A stretch of DNA of 64,000 bases from Imbricaverruca yamaguchii (taxonomy: Eukaryota > Arthropoda > Thecostraca > Neoverrucidae), in assembly GCA_034440575.1 (NCBI GenBank), contig JAOTOL010001561.1, positions 1,214,501 through 1,278,500 on the forward strand, given 5' to 3'. The position numbers and the translations under genes were made by a program. Under the pieces are notes generated by a model. That model was not told the DNA's origin and did no database searches. It was given only the letters and a program-made list of their open reading frames with translations. Numbering within the stretch: position 1 is the first letter of the stretch; each line of letters opens with the position of its first letter. Positions 1-12,347 of this stretch are shown piece after piece.

Positions 1-547
1 TGGGTTAGATTAACACGCGCCCTGGAGGGCCTCTGAAAATAACGCGCACTGGAGGAGGGGCGGATTCCGCCCCCCCCCCTAAGATCTGAGCTCCTATCAA
101 GGCTAGAGCAACGAAATTCAGAGGGTGGATGGGCACCATAGTGAACTCTATTATGTGCAAAGTTCATAACCTTAGGTCAATATCTTCAAGGTCAAATGAG
201 GTAAAAATAACAAAATTTTCCGGTTTTGCGTGGCTTGGCTTGTCATTGTTATGGATCGCTGTGGTTGTGTTTAAATGCTCCAAAATTGGCATTAATGATG
301 TTTGAACATTGCTGATTATGCAATACATATGTCTGATCCGCCATTTGACCTCAGGTCACCTATATAGGAGCACTTTATTAGGTCATTACCTGCTCCAGTT
401 ACCAGAACCGGGCTCCCATCCCGACTGCTCCGTTGGGCGGCTCGGCACAATCGACTTCGCAAAGAAAGGAGTGAAATACATGAATAAAGTATGGAAACGC
501 TTAGACACACAATGACAAACAGTAGATTTCGGGATGTATAGGGAGTA

Positions 548-790
548 ACATTTTTGTTTTGTTTTAAATAAATAAATTTGGTCCGAGTTGTTGCTGGGGT
601 AGCTTGAGGAGCCAGGGTTCTATTGCTAAGCAGAGCTTGTTGCGTGAACCCTGGCCCCACCACCCGATCCATGAGCTCCAGTTCAACGGCAGAATTTACA
701 CCGAAAGTTTAACGTGCCGCCAATGCACCGACACGGCCGCCCGGTGCAGGCCAGCGCTCTAACCAACTGAGCTACCATGGCAGCAAGCAC
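548..790 (-). mobile_element. tRNA-derived SINE
   Basis: Read on the minus strand, the head at 756-774 is TAGCTCAGTTGGTTAGAGC, a near-perfect RNA polymerase III A box of a tRNA gene. A weak B-box-like GGGTTCACGCA lies about 130 bases further on, farther than in a tRNA. The element ends in an A-rich tail (548-575, read as TTTAAAACAAAAC on the minus strand). A tRNA head, an unrelated body and an A-rich 3' end are the hallmarks of a SINE. It is not a functional tRNA gene: the cloverleaf cannot be closed. Confidence 0.65.
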
Positions 791-798
791 ATACATAC

Positions 799-839
799 CA
801 TGCGATTGATGTTACATGTAAAGTAACATCAATCGCATG
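799..839. repeat. perfect 17-bp inverted repeat (hairpin)
   Basis: Left arm CATGCGATTGATGTTAC at 799-815, loop of 7 bases, right arm GTAACATCAATCGCATG at 823-839. Pairing is perfect. It abuts the 5' head of the SINE at 548-790. Confidence 0.9.
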
Positions 840-892
840 ACAGTCATTTGCATTTATGACACATTCCAGTTGACCAAGTTTGGTTCCATTAG

Positions 893-1630
893 CCTATCAT
901 GAACTTGACCTGACTTGACCTCGGCGACCTAACATTACTTTTAAATTATATAGCATAACAATATGCATCAAACAAGTCGCTAGTGTTGTCAAGAACACTT
1001 CCCTATTGCCAACATACGGGAAGCGCATCCGCGCCGATTTTTGTGGTCTGGCGCTGCGAATTGTTTTTACTTTAACAGCCCTTAACTTGAAAACTTCTCG
1101 GCCGATTTTCATTTTTCTTGCTTTATACAACGCGTCGGTCATTTCTAAGTAGGTACGCGAAACATTTGGCGTATATCCGCCGGCACAATATGGAGTTCTG
1201 TACGACAAATCGGAAGGATTGGCGGATTTCGCCATACGCCCTCTAGGGCGTGTGTTAACCTGTTATGAGCTTGACCTGACTTGACCTCGGTGACTTGACA
1301 TGACTCTGGAATAAAGTAGCATGACAATGTACATCAAACAAGTCGCTAGTTTTGCCACGAACACTTCCATTTTGCTAATATACGGGGAGCGCATCAGCGC
1401 CGATATTTGTGATCTGGCGCTGATATTTTATTTTATTTAGCGACCCCTAACTCGAAAATTTTCGGTTGATTTTCATTTGTCTTACTTCAAACAACGCGCC
1501 GGTGATTTATTGGTAGGTACACAAACAATGGCGTATATCGGCCGGTAAAATCTGGAGTTGTCTACGAAAAACCGGAGGGGTGGGCGGATTTCGCCCCGCC
1601 CCCCTCCCCCCCGTCCAGTGCGCGTGTTAA
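893..1630. repeat. tandem duplication of about 370 bp (end of TTAA element)
   Basis: Copy 1 (893-1258) and copy 2 (1259-1630) align along their whole length. Both start with CTT-GACCTGACTTGACCTCGG, share CATCAAACAAGTCGCTAGT and end in a GGCGGATTTCGCC block followed by TTAA. Several substitutions and small indels separate them, so the duplication is not recent. Confidence 0.8.
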
Positions 1631-1889
1631 GTCTGAGGTTGGGTTATTGGAATTCGCTAGATGTTTACCATATTTTAGAAAGTTTTTTTACTGTCCTTTT
1701 TCTCAAAGAAATTTGGCTATGGTTCTTCGGACTATGTTAGATTCTTTTATTAAACATTGCTGTTGATGCAATGCGCCCAGTGTGTACTTAGGGCAATGGA
1801 AGCGAAGTAACGCAGCGCGTTCACGGCTAGCTCAGTGTGGCGCGGCGGCACACCGCACAGAGCAGACTGTTGCGTGCCTACATGCCCCA

Positions 1890-2217
1890 ACAGAGCTCAG
1901 TGCCGAGCTGCAGACGCTTGCATTGTACGTTGTGGGCGTTTACATCCCAACAGTGCTGGCAATCAGACACCGGCCGGACCTGGTGGGGGCGCCGCGCCAC
2001 CTGTACGACCAGCTTGAGCGGCAGCGCCGCCACATGACCGACGATGATCTGGCCGAAGTGCGGGAGACTGCGGGAACGCCATAATGGCGCACCCTGAGGC
2101 CGTCGTCCTCGGCATGCTCGGGGATGAACGCCGAGAGATGTGGGTTCGAACTATCCAGCTCGGGCCCGCATGGGTGGACATTCCACTCCCCAGGCGACAG
2201 CAGGCCGCTGGCGTCTG
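1890..2217 (+). pseudogene. decayed transposon protein fragment (unclassified, hAT-associated type)
   Basis: Two adjoining open stretches look coding. The first (1890-2084) contains LYVVGVYIPTVLAIRHRP and RHLYDQLERQRRHM. The second (2083-2217, another frame) contains HPEAVVLGMLGDERREMW. The succession 'valley of V-Y-P, hydrophobic-I-K/R, HL...R, then HPE-LL-ML-D-R' resembles the C-terminal part of transposon-derived proteins seen in many invertebrate genomes, but that is recalled, not searched. The frame change at about 2083 and the absence of neighbouring domains mark it as a remnant. GC content is higher than in the flanks. Confidence 0.35.
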
Positions 2218-2671
2218 ACATCGGCCCGACGTAGAGCCGAGCATCAGGCCGACGCCGGATAGCTGTCTGCATGCTCACTGGGACCCCAGCTGCATCACAG
2301 CTGTACACCAGCCCCGTACTTTGTACTATGTCGTACTTTTCCTACTAATTTTTCCCAGTCGTACCCCGGTTGTCCTATTGAGCTATGTAGATATCATACA
2401 CTGAACAATATACACATAAATATTATACATAAATATCAAGTAATATACATAAATATTATATACTCCTATTGCCACTTGATAGATTCGCTGAAGCGGTGAA
2501 CAACTCTCGTATTCTCTTAATGTTTTCAAATGTGTCCGGAGAAATTACATCGGCACGTATTCGGCGGCCTGCCATCCCGAGAGCTCGCGTGACGTCCTCT
2601 GCGAACTACAGCAACGCGTGGCTGCCGCACAGCGCTGTAAACTGTGCTGTGTCGCGGTCATTTCGGCGATC

Positions 2672-2720
2672 TGCATGATCACTGCAGTCGATGCGCCCTG
2701 AAAGCCTAATAACTAACTAA
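2672..2720 (+). mobile_element. SINE 3'-end fragment with TAAC tail
   Basis: The block TGCATGATCACTGCAGTCG followed by ATGCGCCCTGAAAGCC ends in a short (TAAC) tail. The same block recurs at 38,966-39,004 and 40,014-40,072. Shared 3' end plus simple tail suggests a retroposed family; the target duplications at 38.9 kb support this. Apart from this fragment, nothing is recognised between 2218 and 2871. Confidence 0.5.
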
Positions 2721-2870
2721 GGTCATGTCGGCGAGGTGGCGACGTCATACTCCGGCCGACGCGTGCTGAGTTCCCATCTGCGGCCGTCGGCGGCTATTGT
2801 GACGACGCCCGCCCGGCTGGGGATACGGGCGAGTTTGCGGCTATCGCTTCCGTTCGTCCGCGCGCCACCG

Positions 2871-4141
<1,271 letters not shown>

Positions 4142-4397
4142 TCTGACTGTCCTGCAGGTCGTGTCAGTGGGCGACCCGGCGGCGGGTCAGCGGGTGCCCC
4201 GGAGGCAGCGGCGTCCGTCTGTGCGCTCCTCTCTGATCGACCTTCTGCCCCAACATGCCGCTCCGGCCAGTTCAACAGGCACGGCTGGTTAGTGATGCGC
4301 GATGGGCGGCCTGACCTCCTGCGCGCCCCCTGACGGCCAGATGGCGAACTTCCGCCACCACTTCTCGATATTTTAAGGCGACTGACGCGAGGTGGAT

Positions 4398-4652
<255 letters not shown>

Positions 4653-5183
4653 TGTGTTTGGCCAGCCTGCCACCGCGTGGTGATGTCGGCTGTTTCCGAG
4701 TGGGCGTTTGTGGTGTTAGTGTTCTGTGCTGTTTTTGGCAAGGGTGAAAGGGTATCATGGAGTAATATGGTGGGGATGAGAGGGAGCGAAGAAGAGTAAA
4801 GCTGGCTTGTAGAGGCGAGTTGTGAGAGTCGAGACGTCTTGAAGAATGGGGCGTAGAGGGAGTAGAAGTTGAGACGTCTTGCAGGCAGATGACGTTGTAG
4901 TCGAAGCTGAGCTGGTGCAGAAGAATAGAGTTTGCCAGTCCGGTCGGTGCCATGGGGTGGGGTGTAGTTGGGGGGTTGGGGTTGGTTCATCGCCAGTAAT
5001 TGAGTTGACATTTCAAGAACGTTAGTAGTTAGTAAATATCACGTGGGGTTAGCTTTTTTTTCTTTCTTTTTTCTGTTTTTCTTTTTCAACGTATCTTGTC
5101 ATTTTTTCTTTTTTTTTCTTCGTTTTCCTCTTTTTGTTGATTTTCTGTTTTTCTTTTTTTAACATATATTTTCTTCTTTTTCC

Positions 5184-5520
5184 TCATAGTTTGTGGATCA
5201 GGCGTGTGATAGAGAGAAAGTGGAAGAGGTGCTCGTGCACTGTTGGATGGTCCTCGTTGAGAAGCGTCGTGGTGTTTAGTGGGATGTTGTTCATGTTGCA
5301 GTAATTTGTGATTGGTTGTCTTTCGGTGTTGTATTTGGTACAGTGTATGAGTATGTGTTTAATTGTGAGTGTTCGTTGACATGTTGTGCATTGTGGTCTT
5401 GGGAGTTGTAAGGTGTAGGAGTGCGTGAGTGCAGTGTGTCGGAGACGTAATCGTGTTAGTGTGCGTTCTTTTTCTCTAGTGTTTTGGTTGATGGTGTGCC
5501 CAGGGCTAAAAAGTTGTATC
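5184..5520 (-). pseudogene. LINE-C (I-type) ORF2, C-terminal end
   Basis: Minus-strand frame with LTRLRLRHTALTHSYTLQLP followed by a Cys/His knuckle: PQCTTCQRTLTIKHILIHC (C-x2-C-x8-H-x4-C spacing). This is the conserved tail of ORF2 in the I/Jockey group of LINEs, downstream of the reverse transcriptase and, in I elements, of RNase H. The rest of the element is missing; the T-rich tract on its low-coordinate side is the A-rich 3' flank when read on the minus strand. Its upstream part resembles the end of the LINE-C copy near 21.6 kb (both include a VVVV-HDD/VVVTF stretch). It is a 5'-truncated insertion. Confidence 0.7.
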
Positions 5521-5606
5521 GTTCTGTCGTCGTGGACGACAACCACGAACGGGGACTTTTGGCGACCACATTTCCATATCATTAGAAATATTATATGTGA
5601 AATCAT

Positions 5607-6278
5607 ATAAATGGTACCTACTGTACATAAAATTGACTACGTCACGATATCCGTGTCATGGTACGCTGGATTCAAACGAATCGGATTGGACCGGGACTGG
5701 AAATGTCCCTTCCGTGCAGACCTCTAGAAATGTTAAACCGTGCAGACCTCTACCACCCACCGCCACGCTACCATTTCTTCATTCCCATCGTACGCTCTTG
5801 GGTTTCTAGTATCTAGTATCTAGTACGCTCAGCGGGGAAAAAAAATGACTCAACGGCAACAAAGTATCGTCGAGACAACCATTCCATCGTTCAGACGACT
5901 GCCGACGATAAAATTGTCTCCCGTTTAGCGCAGAGCCAATGGCATGCCTTCTGGTCGTCGGTGGTTGTCCTCCGTCCCGGTTCCACTTGATGCTCGATGG
6001 CAGCGTTACAGAAGTACCCATCTATGGTACATTCAGCGGCTTTGGAGGCAAGCGACTAGACCACTGGTACTAAAACAACACTAGACCTACGTTAAGTAAT
6101 GAATAATTTATAACATTAGCTGATTTTTTAAAACAATTTCAATTTTAATCCTTTTTTCATGTAGGATGTATAATATTTTTAATTTCATTAAAATCGTTAG
6201 AAAGAATCTAGAAGAATGTCATTGTCATTCAGTTTCAGATTGAATTCAGTTTCATTTCAGATTGAATGTCATTCAGTC
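5607..6278. other. no gene recognised
   Basis: AT-rich sequence with short local repeats (ATTCAGTTTCA and AGATTGAATGTC units, 6225-6275). Nothing else was identified. Confidence 0.6.
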
Positions 6279-6512
6279 TGCCGCCAGGCGTTGAGGAGGA
6301 AACACGTGTTTGGTGGGGCTACTACATACGAGCTAAGTGTTGCGGAAAAGGACGGTGTACTGGGATAAATTGTGTATAGATATTTAGCGGTTGCTTCTGA
6401 GCGTATATTTCAACAGTTTTTATCAAATAAGTATTTTTGACCAGCAAATTAGGCTATATTAACCCAGGGAGGCTGCCCAGCGCCATTTTGTTAAGTCTAA
6501 GGGTGTTGGCTG

Positions 6513-6850
6513 TGTCAATTTGGTGTTTAAGTTTAAGATAGATTTTAAGACTAAGATAGTAGGCATAGCATTACACTAGGTATATCTTCATATCCTAGTG
6601 TAACTGCAGGATTGTTGGGTGTTGTGGACGGGTACTACAGTGTTTGATTCAGTGGTGTATATTTGTGTGGTGTGAGCTCTGTAGTGTGTAATTCTAGAGT
6701 GTATAATTCTATAGTGTAGGCTTCTGTAGTGAATAAGTTTGTGTCAAATTGGTGTGTAAGTTTAAGATAGATTTTAGGACTAAAATAGTGGGCATAAATT
6801 ACAGTAGGTATCTTCATATCTAGTGTAATTATACGGGATTATAGTGTATT
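6513..6850 (+). repeat. duplicated segment in LINE-A 5' leader (copy 1)
   Basis: TGTCAATTTGGTGTTTAAG at 6513 recurs as TGTCAAATTGGTGTGTAAG at 6742, a period of 229 bases. Both are followed by AGTTTAAGATAGATTTTA and a CTTCATATC-AGTGTAA block. Copy 2 of the same LINE has its own leader duplication with a different period. Confidence 0.8.
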
Positions 6851-7056
6851 GTAGATACTTATAGGCTATATTACTGTATTACTGTAGATATATTACAGTA
6901 GATACTTGTAGGCTTACAAGCTTACAGTAACTAGACTTAGTACTAAGAGTAGAAAGAAAAAAACAACAACAAAAATGGAAGGAGACTGTGGGAATTGTAA
7001 GTGTGTGGGAATCATTGGGGACTTGAGTAAGAGGTTAGATATGTTAACGGGGGGAG

Positions 7057-7851
7057 GTGGAGCGCTTGAAGTGTTTGGTGGCGGGACCCATCATGGGAGG
7101 TGCCAGCCAGGCAACTCGGGTGCCCGAGCGGAGGACTGATGGGAGTTCGGATGGCTTGGTCCGGGATGGTGGCAGTTGGAAGGTGGCAAGGCGCCATAGC
7201 ACCCGACTGGCGCTAAGGAAGGTGGACATGGGCGTCCCAATTAAAAATAGGTTTGATGCACTGGAGGAGAGGGAAGGTAATGATGAGAGGGACGGAGGTG
7301 GGGATGAACAGATGGCTGAAGATAGAGATGGAGAGAGAGAGGTTTTAGTCATAGGGGATTCCAGGGTTCGGTACATGGATCGAACATTTTGTAGCAAGAA
7401 CCCCAGCAGACGGATGCGTGTTTGCTACCCGGGAGCGCAGGTGAAAGATGTTAGGGATAGGCTGGAGGGAGTAATGAGGGGAAGTGGAGAGGGTGCAACG
7501 GTAATTGTGCAGGTTGGAGTTAACGATGTAGGAAAAAATAATACAGAGGAAACAATGAAAGCCTATAGGGCTTTGATAGGTAGTTTAGCAGGAAGTAGGA
7601 AAAGAGGAGTGGTGACATCCATCCTCCCTATGGTCCATGCAAGCATGGAGTGGTATTCGAGGGCCATTGGGCTCAATACCAGGGTGGCCAACATTTGTAA
7701 GGAGCTTGGGGTGCAGTTCTTGGATTTGTGGGGGGAGTTTTGGGGGAGGACGGAGATGTTTGCTTTAGATGGATTACATCTGAGCAAGAGAGGAGTGGAA
7801 TTGCTCAGCAATAGGTATGAGGAGGCTCTCAACAGGAAACAGGGAAACTAG
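7057..7851 (+). CDS. LINE-A ORF1 protein with SGNH/GDSL esterase domain (copy 1)
   Basis: ORF1p of CR1/L2-type LINEs carries an SGNH hydrolase (lipid/acyl esterase fold) thought to help the ribonucleoprotein interact with membranes or lipids. Here the GDSRVRYMDR block lies near residue 100 (catalytic Ser), VGVNDVG near residue 152 (Gly-x-x-Asn block), and DGLHLS near residue 238 (catalytic Asp-x-x-His). The shared 7057 start is only the start of the open part: an ATG at 6975 (MEGDCGNCKCVGIIGDL...) fits the usual Cys-rich/coiled N-terminus but lies in another frame, so a one- or two-base indel near 7050 has probably cut the protein. The stop at 7849-7851 nearly touches the ORF2 frame, as in copy 2. 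Confidence 0.82.
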   Translation: MERLKCLVAGPIMGGASQATRVPERRTDGSSDGLVRDGGSWKVARRHSTRLALRKVDMGVPIKNRFDALEEREGNDERDGGGDEQMAEDRDGEREVLVIGDSRVRYMDRTFCSKNPSRRMRVCYPGAQVKDVRDRLEGVMRGSGEGATVIVQVGVNDVGKNNTEETMKAYRALIGSLAGSRKRGVVTSILPMVHASMEWYSRAIGLNTRVANICKELGVQFLDLWGEFWGRTEMFALDGLHLSKRGVELLSNRYEEALNRKQGN

Positions 7852-7976
7852 GCAGGACATGGGGGGATGTAGCTGATAAAGAGAGAAGCATAGCAAGCAA
7901 TGGAAGGAATAATTTATCATGTTTTTATGTCAATGCCAGAAGTGTTAGGAACAAAATTGGGGAACTGCATGCATAT

Positions 7977-10694
7977 ATGTTGTCTGAACAGCTAGATTTG
8001 GTGTGCATAACAGAAGCATGGGTTAACGAAAGCATGTTTGGAGACAACTTGCAAGAATTTGAATTGACAGGCTACAACATGCATGCCTATCAAAGAGAGG
8101 CAAGGATAGGAGGTGGCATTCTCTTGTATGTTAGGCAAGTAATGAAATGTCATTCCATAGAGGATGGAGTACATAGTGCAGGAGTAGAATCTTTGTGGTT
8201 AGATATAATTCTGAAGAATGGAACAAAATTTAGGATTGGGGCATTCTATAGACCTCCAGACCAGAATGAAAACACTGACAGGCTGATGCAGGAAGAGATA
8301 AGCAGGAGAGTACAGGAGAGAACTATTTTGTTGGGGGATTTCAACATAGCAGGATTGGGAAACAAAACAATAGGTGTAAGCAAATCAGAAAGATGTTTCA
8401 TGGCTTGTTTTGAGGACAATTTCTTCTTTCAAATGATACACGAGCCTACAAGGGAAAATAAAATATTAGATCTAGTGCTTACTAATGAGGAAAATTTTGT
8501 GCAAAATGTTAACGTAGGAGAGACCTTTGGTAATAGTGATCACAACATTATACGCTTCTCATTATATGTTGGAAGGGTAGCAACCAACAGAATATTGATT
8601 CCGAATTTTACAAAAGGGAATTACAGTGAGTTCAGGAGCTTCCTAAGTGAAATTAATTGGGATGTCATATTGAATGGCTTAGATGCTTATGAAATGTGGA
8701 CAATGATAAAATATAAGCTATTTCAGGGTCAGGATAGGTTCATTCCCAGTAGGCAAATTAGATCAAACAGGGTTAAGCACCCTTCGTGGCTGACTAGGGA
8801 AGTTAAGCAATTACTGGACTCAAAGAAACAAGCATTCAAGAAACTAAAAGATACTAACTCTGGGTTAAACCTAGAATCATATAGAATAGCTAGAAATAAA
8901 GTTAGGAGGTGTGTTAGAGCATCTAAAAGACTTGCTGAAATCAACTTTGCTCGAGAATGTTCAGCAGGTAATGCTAAGAGATTCTTTAGCTTCTATAAAT
9001 TTAAGGCTAAAAAGTGTAGTGTAGGACCACTGGAGGTAGATGGGGAAATAGTGGTTGATGATTGCGACATTGTGGAATCCCTAAGCAAGCAATTCTCATC
9101 AGTCTTCACTAAAGATAATTCTGGTACAATAGGAACATCTGTAGGCCATGCCATGGCAGGTGATATGCTGGAGGATCTTACAATAACTACAGAAGCCGTA
9201 GAGAAGCAGTTGCAGAATATAAAACCTAATAAAGCTTCCGGACCAGATGCAATATATGCTAGGATCTTAGTAGAGTGTGCTAAAGCTTTAGCAACTCCCC
9301 TAGGTATCATTTTCAGGCGATCTATGGAGTATTCAGAAGTACCTGAAGATTGGAGAAATGCAAGTGTAGTACCAATTTTCAAAAAGGGAAATAGGAAGAG
9401 TGTAGGAAACTACAGGCCAGTCAGTTTGACCTCATTAGTTTGCAAAGTACTAGAAAAGCTGGTTAAACAGAATGTTCAGATTCATCTTGATAGGCACAAC
9501 CTTTTAAGGGATACTCAACATGGATTTCGATCTCAAAGGTCTTGTTTAACTAACCTATTGGAGTTCATTGAGTATGTTACCAAAGAAGTAGACAATGAAA
9601 GCAGGATGGATGTTGTGTACTTGGACTTTAGCAAAGCTTTTGATAAAGTTCCACATGGAAGGTTAATTCATCAATTACAACAACATGGGATTGTAGGAAA
9701 AGTTCTACATTGGATTGAAGCATGGTTGCAGGGAAGGAAACAAAGGGTAGTATTGAATGGATGTAAATCTGGTTGGAAAGATGTTCTGAGTGGAGTGCCA
9801 CAGGGCTCTGTTCTAGGGCCCCTCCTCTTTATCATCTTTGTGAACAACATTGAAGTAGGGCTGAGGAATAGAGTGTTCAAATTTGCTGATGACATCAAGC
9901 TGGTAGGAGTGGCTAACAGCAGAGATCAATCTAGTAATATTCAACTAGATTTGGACGACCTAAAAGAGTGGGCTGATCAATGGCAGATGACTTTCAACTA
10001 TGATAAGTGTAAGGTTATGCATATAGGGTCTGCAGGCGAGACATTCAGTTATAAAATGGGAGGGAGGGAACTGGATGTTATTGAAGAGGAAAGGGACTTA
10101 GGTGTGTTGGTCTCAAAAGACCTTAAAGCAGAAAAATAATGTATCTCAGCTAGAAATAGGGCACTCAGAATGCTGGGACTCATTAATAGAAGTGTGAAAT
10201 ATAAGAGCAGGGAAGTCATGAAAAAGCTGTACTTAGCATATGTGCGGCCCCACTTGGAGTACTCTGTACAAGCATGGAGCCCCTACCTAGAAAAGGATAT
10301 AGATATGTTAGAAAGAGTCCAGCGCAAAGCCACTAGACTCGTCAGTGGATTAAGTAACTTAGAATATGGAGAACGGCTTAATGCATTAGATATGTACTCA
10401 CTCAAGTATAGGAGATTAAGGGGAGACATGATTGAAATGTACAAAATTGTTAGAGGGCTAGATCAGGTCAATTTGAATGATGCTCTGCAGTTTAGAGTAT
10501 CCCATAGGGGTCATCAATTCAGGTTAGACAAAATGAGGTGCAGGACAGTTAAACGACAACAGGTCTTCAGTCAAAGGGTTGTTGACCAATGGAATAGGCT
10601 GCCTGCTGATGCAGTGGGGAGTCCCTCATTGAATGTCTTTAAAAGTAGGGTGGATAAATTTTTTAGACAGGAAAATGTTGTTTTTGAATTCTAA
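7977..10694 (+). pseudogene. LINE-A ORF2: endonuclease plus reverse transcriptase (copy 1), one in-frame stop
   Basis: Apurinic-like endonuclease signatures are CITEAWV (catalytic Glu), GAFYRPP, LLGDFNIAG (about residue 117) and SDHNIIRF. Reverse transcriptase signatures are NYRPVSLTSLVCKVLEK, YLDFSKAFDKVPH (motif A, about residue 546), SGVPQGSVLGPLLF (motif B) and FKFADDIKLV (motif C, catalytic FADD, about residue 633). A TAA at 10,137-10,139 interrupts the frame; the frame then continues unchanged through ALRMLGLINRSVKY and YLAYVRPHLEYSVQAWSP to 10,694. This fits a single nonsense change (for instance a Gln codon) and not decay. The open frame extends upstream of 7977 (SCFYVNARSVRNKIGEL), so the true start is earlier. 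No RNase H is seen, as expected for CR1. Confidence 0.9.
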
Positions 10695-10958
10695 CTTGTG
10701 ATGCATGGGATATTGAGTATTTTCACTAGCCATATAGGGTATAACATTATGCTAGTATTATGTTGTACTATATGGGGTGTACCTAGCAGTGGATTTGGCA
10801 ACTTCCTTTGCGATGTCATACTGATGAGATTGGCTGTGGTGGCACAGGTGGAGGGATTGCATGGGTTTGGAATTGATAGGTGTGAACATGTACTTTCTAA
10901 TATCTTCTAGACAGGCTTGACCCAGATGGGCCCTTGTGGCCCTTATTAAGCCTTAACA

Positions 10959-10982
10959 CTTTATGACTTTATGACTTTATGA
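10959..10982 (+). repeat. LINE-A terminal octamer array (CTTTATGA)3
   Basis: Three perfect CTTTATGA units end the element. CR1-type LINEs end in such octamers, which are used in priming by the reverse transcriptase. Copy 2 ends in the variant TTTATGTC. Confidence 0.9.
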
Positions 10983-11239
10983 CATTCTTTTACGCGAATT
11001 CCCTCGCGTTCAAATCCTTCCATTTCCCTTTTAAACGCGACGATGTGCGTCGAAGAGTGAAATAGGTAATTGATCACGGTTCTTTGTAACTGATGAGTGG
11101 TGAATGAGTGCGGCAAGATAAAACTACCAAGTTCGAATTCTCTGGAGTGTTAATCAAACAATTGTTTTCATTTTTGGTCTTATATGAGACCAAATGAAGT
11201 GGTTCGGTCTGAAACAGACTCCAGACACAGACTATTCAG

Positions 11240-11453
11240 GGCCAGGGTGTAAGGGTGACAAAGAGAGTAAGGTCATCCTGTAGATGTGGACATTGCGATT
11301 GGAAAGGTACTACACAGAGCATTTACAAACATTCAAAAGTCAAGCACCCAGGTCTACCAGTGTTAAGAGTACTGCAAGATAGCCATTTTGGCCCTGGCAG
11401 GCGATTTGATTGGACATGCAAGCCAGCACTGGATCATCAACCATCAAGCTCAG
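11240..11453 (+). CDS. hAT-like gene exon 1: zinc-finger exon
   Basis: The frame reads VTKRVRSSCRCGHC and then YKHSKVKHPG: Cys-x2-Cys-x11-His-x4-His, a C2H2-like finger expected to bind DNA (transposon ends or their derivative). There is no ATG in frame back to the stop at 11,210; either the gene begins in an unseen upstream exon (AG at 11,238-11,239 could be its acceptor) or the start was lost. The donor is CAG|GTGAAA after 11,453, phase 1. Confidence 0.6.
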
Positions 11454-11613
11454 GTGAAAATCTTGGTATATGAATTACATTTGAGTAAAATATAGTCACC
11501 TAAAGGTAATTCGAAAATATATTTTGGTGTGTAGGTACCTACTCAGCAGGCATTGCACTGCAGTTGGTGGCAATTCATACAATATAGGGATGGCGAATTT
11601 TAGCCACCTGGTG

Positions 11614-11633
11614 GTTTAAACCATGGTTTAAAC
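11614..11633. repeat. 20-bp perfect palindrome in intron 1
   Basis: GTTTAAACCATGGTTTAAAC is self-complementary over 20 bases. It sits in AT-rich sequence with degenerate echoes (AATTTAAGCCA, GCTTAAATT), suggesting the centre or end of an old palindromic element. Confidence 0.85.
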
Positions 11634-12222
11634 TGGCTGGCATAAATTAATTTAAGCCACTCTGGCTTAAATTATACTTCTGGTATGGCTGGAGGGCAGT
11701 GATTGACATTAGTTAGGGAAGCATCAATTATGATTCCAAAATGTGCTACACTCGTACTACACAAGTATGGACACCAGCAGCACCAAAATCATGCATTGTA
11801 AGTTTCATTTGCCTCAGTTTGCAAATTCAGCACTGGGATGACCATTAAATTTAGTGCTGGGATAACATAAGCATGCAAAATATCCTATCAGCCACATGAG
11901 TTCCCTAATGCCTTGTAGTATTTTGGAGGTCATAGGCACCAGCACTGAATTCAAATTGGGCTCTTAAAATGTGAGAAATGCAAACAAAGCTAGATACCTA
12001 CCTACCTAGGTCAAACTTTCATTGTTTCGGTAACAAATGTGCTAGTTCCTCCAAGGAAGTAGTGGTAGGTGTGCCCCAAAAACCAATGGTTTATATCAGG
12101 CTGGATATATTGGGCTATGATGGACCTAAATACAGACAAAATGTCTTGTGACTAACAAGTTAGCCATAGTTTGAATTTTCAACCCAGGTTTACAACTATT
12201 GCCATATATTGACACATGCATC

Positions 12223-12347
12223 CAGTGGCACAACCTGAGGGGGGCTAAAGTCGCTATAGCACCCTCCAGAAGCAAGAGAGGGTGCCCTTATGGGTGTCCT
12301 GAGAGAGAGGATATAGCCCCTTTGGCCCCCCTCTGATTGTGCCACTG
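12223..12347. mobile_element. 125-bp hAT-type MITE with 8-bp target duplication
   Basis: The ends are CAGTGGCACAACCTGAGGG and, inverted, CAGTGGCACAATCAGAGGG, with pairing continuing into GGGGC-AAAG and GCTATA. Flanks are CATGCATC (12,215-12,222) and CATACATC (12,348-12,355), seven of eight identical. CAG termini plus an 8-bp duplication define hAT elements. It lies in intron 1 of the hAT-like gene. Confidence 0.85.

Larger units (their letters stand above)
14..1254. mobile_element. TTAA-flanked non-autonomous DNA transposon, GGTCA-rich (copy A)
   Basis: TTAA stands at 10-13 and 1255-1258. The ends are inverted: CACGCGCCCTGGAGGGC at the left and, read from the right on the other strand, CACACGCCCTAGAGGGC. 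The interior carries several GGTCA/TGACC half-sites, for example around 168-200, 349-360 and 905-925. No transposase is encoded. A TTAA target plus a terminus starting C(A/C)C is the pattern of piggyBac elements, so this is read as a piggyBac-like non-autonomous element; the class is inferred from ends only. A SINE (548-790) is inserted in it. Confidence 0.55.
6279..10983 (+). mobile_element. CR1-like LINE, family A copy 1, near full length
   Basis: The left end TGCCGCCAG matches the left end of copy 2 (25,911). The order is a 5' leader with a duplicated segment, ORF1 (esterase), ORF2 (endonuclease and reverse transcriptase), a 3' UTR with GGGCCCTTGTGGC, and a terminal array of the octamer CTTTATGA. 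A 3' end made of octamer repeats rather than poly(A), together with an esterase ORF1, is typical of the CR1/L2 group. It is disabled by a frame change early in ORF1 and one stop in ORF2. Confidence 0.88.

Noticed and set aside
714..782. Possible functional tRNA gene
   Set aside because: Only the A box is intact; the acceptor and T stems do not form and the element continues into an A-rich tail, so it is a SINE.
5184..5606. Separate host gene with VVVVHDD stretch
   Set aside because: The same tail motifs occur in the LINE elements of the window; it is a LINE 3' end.
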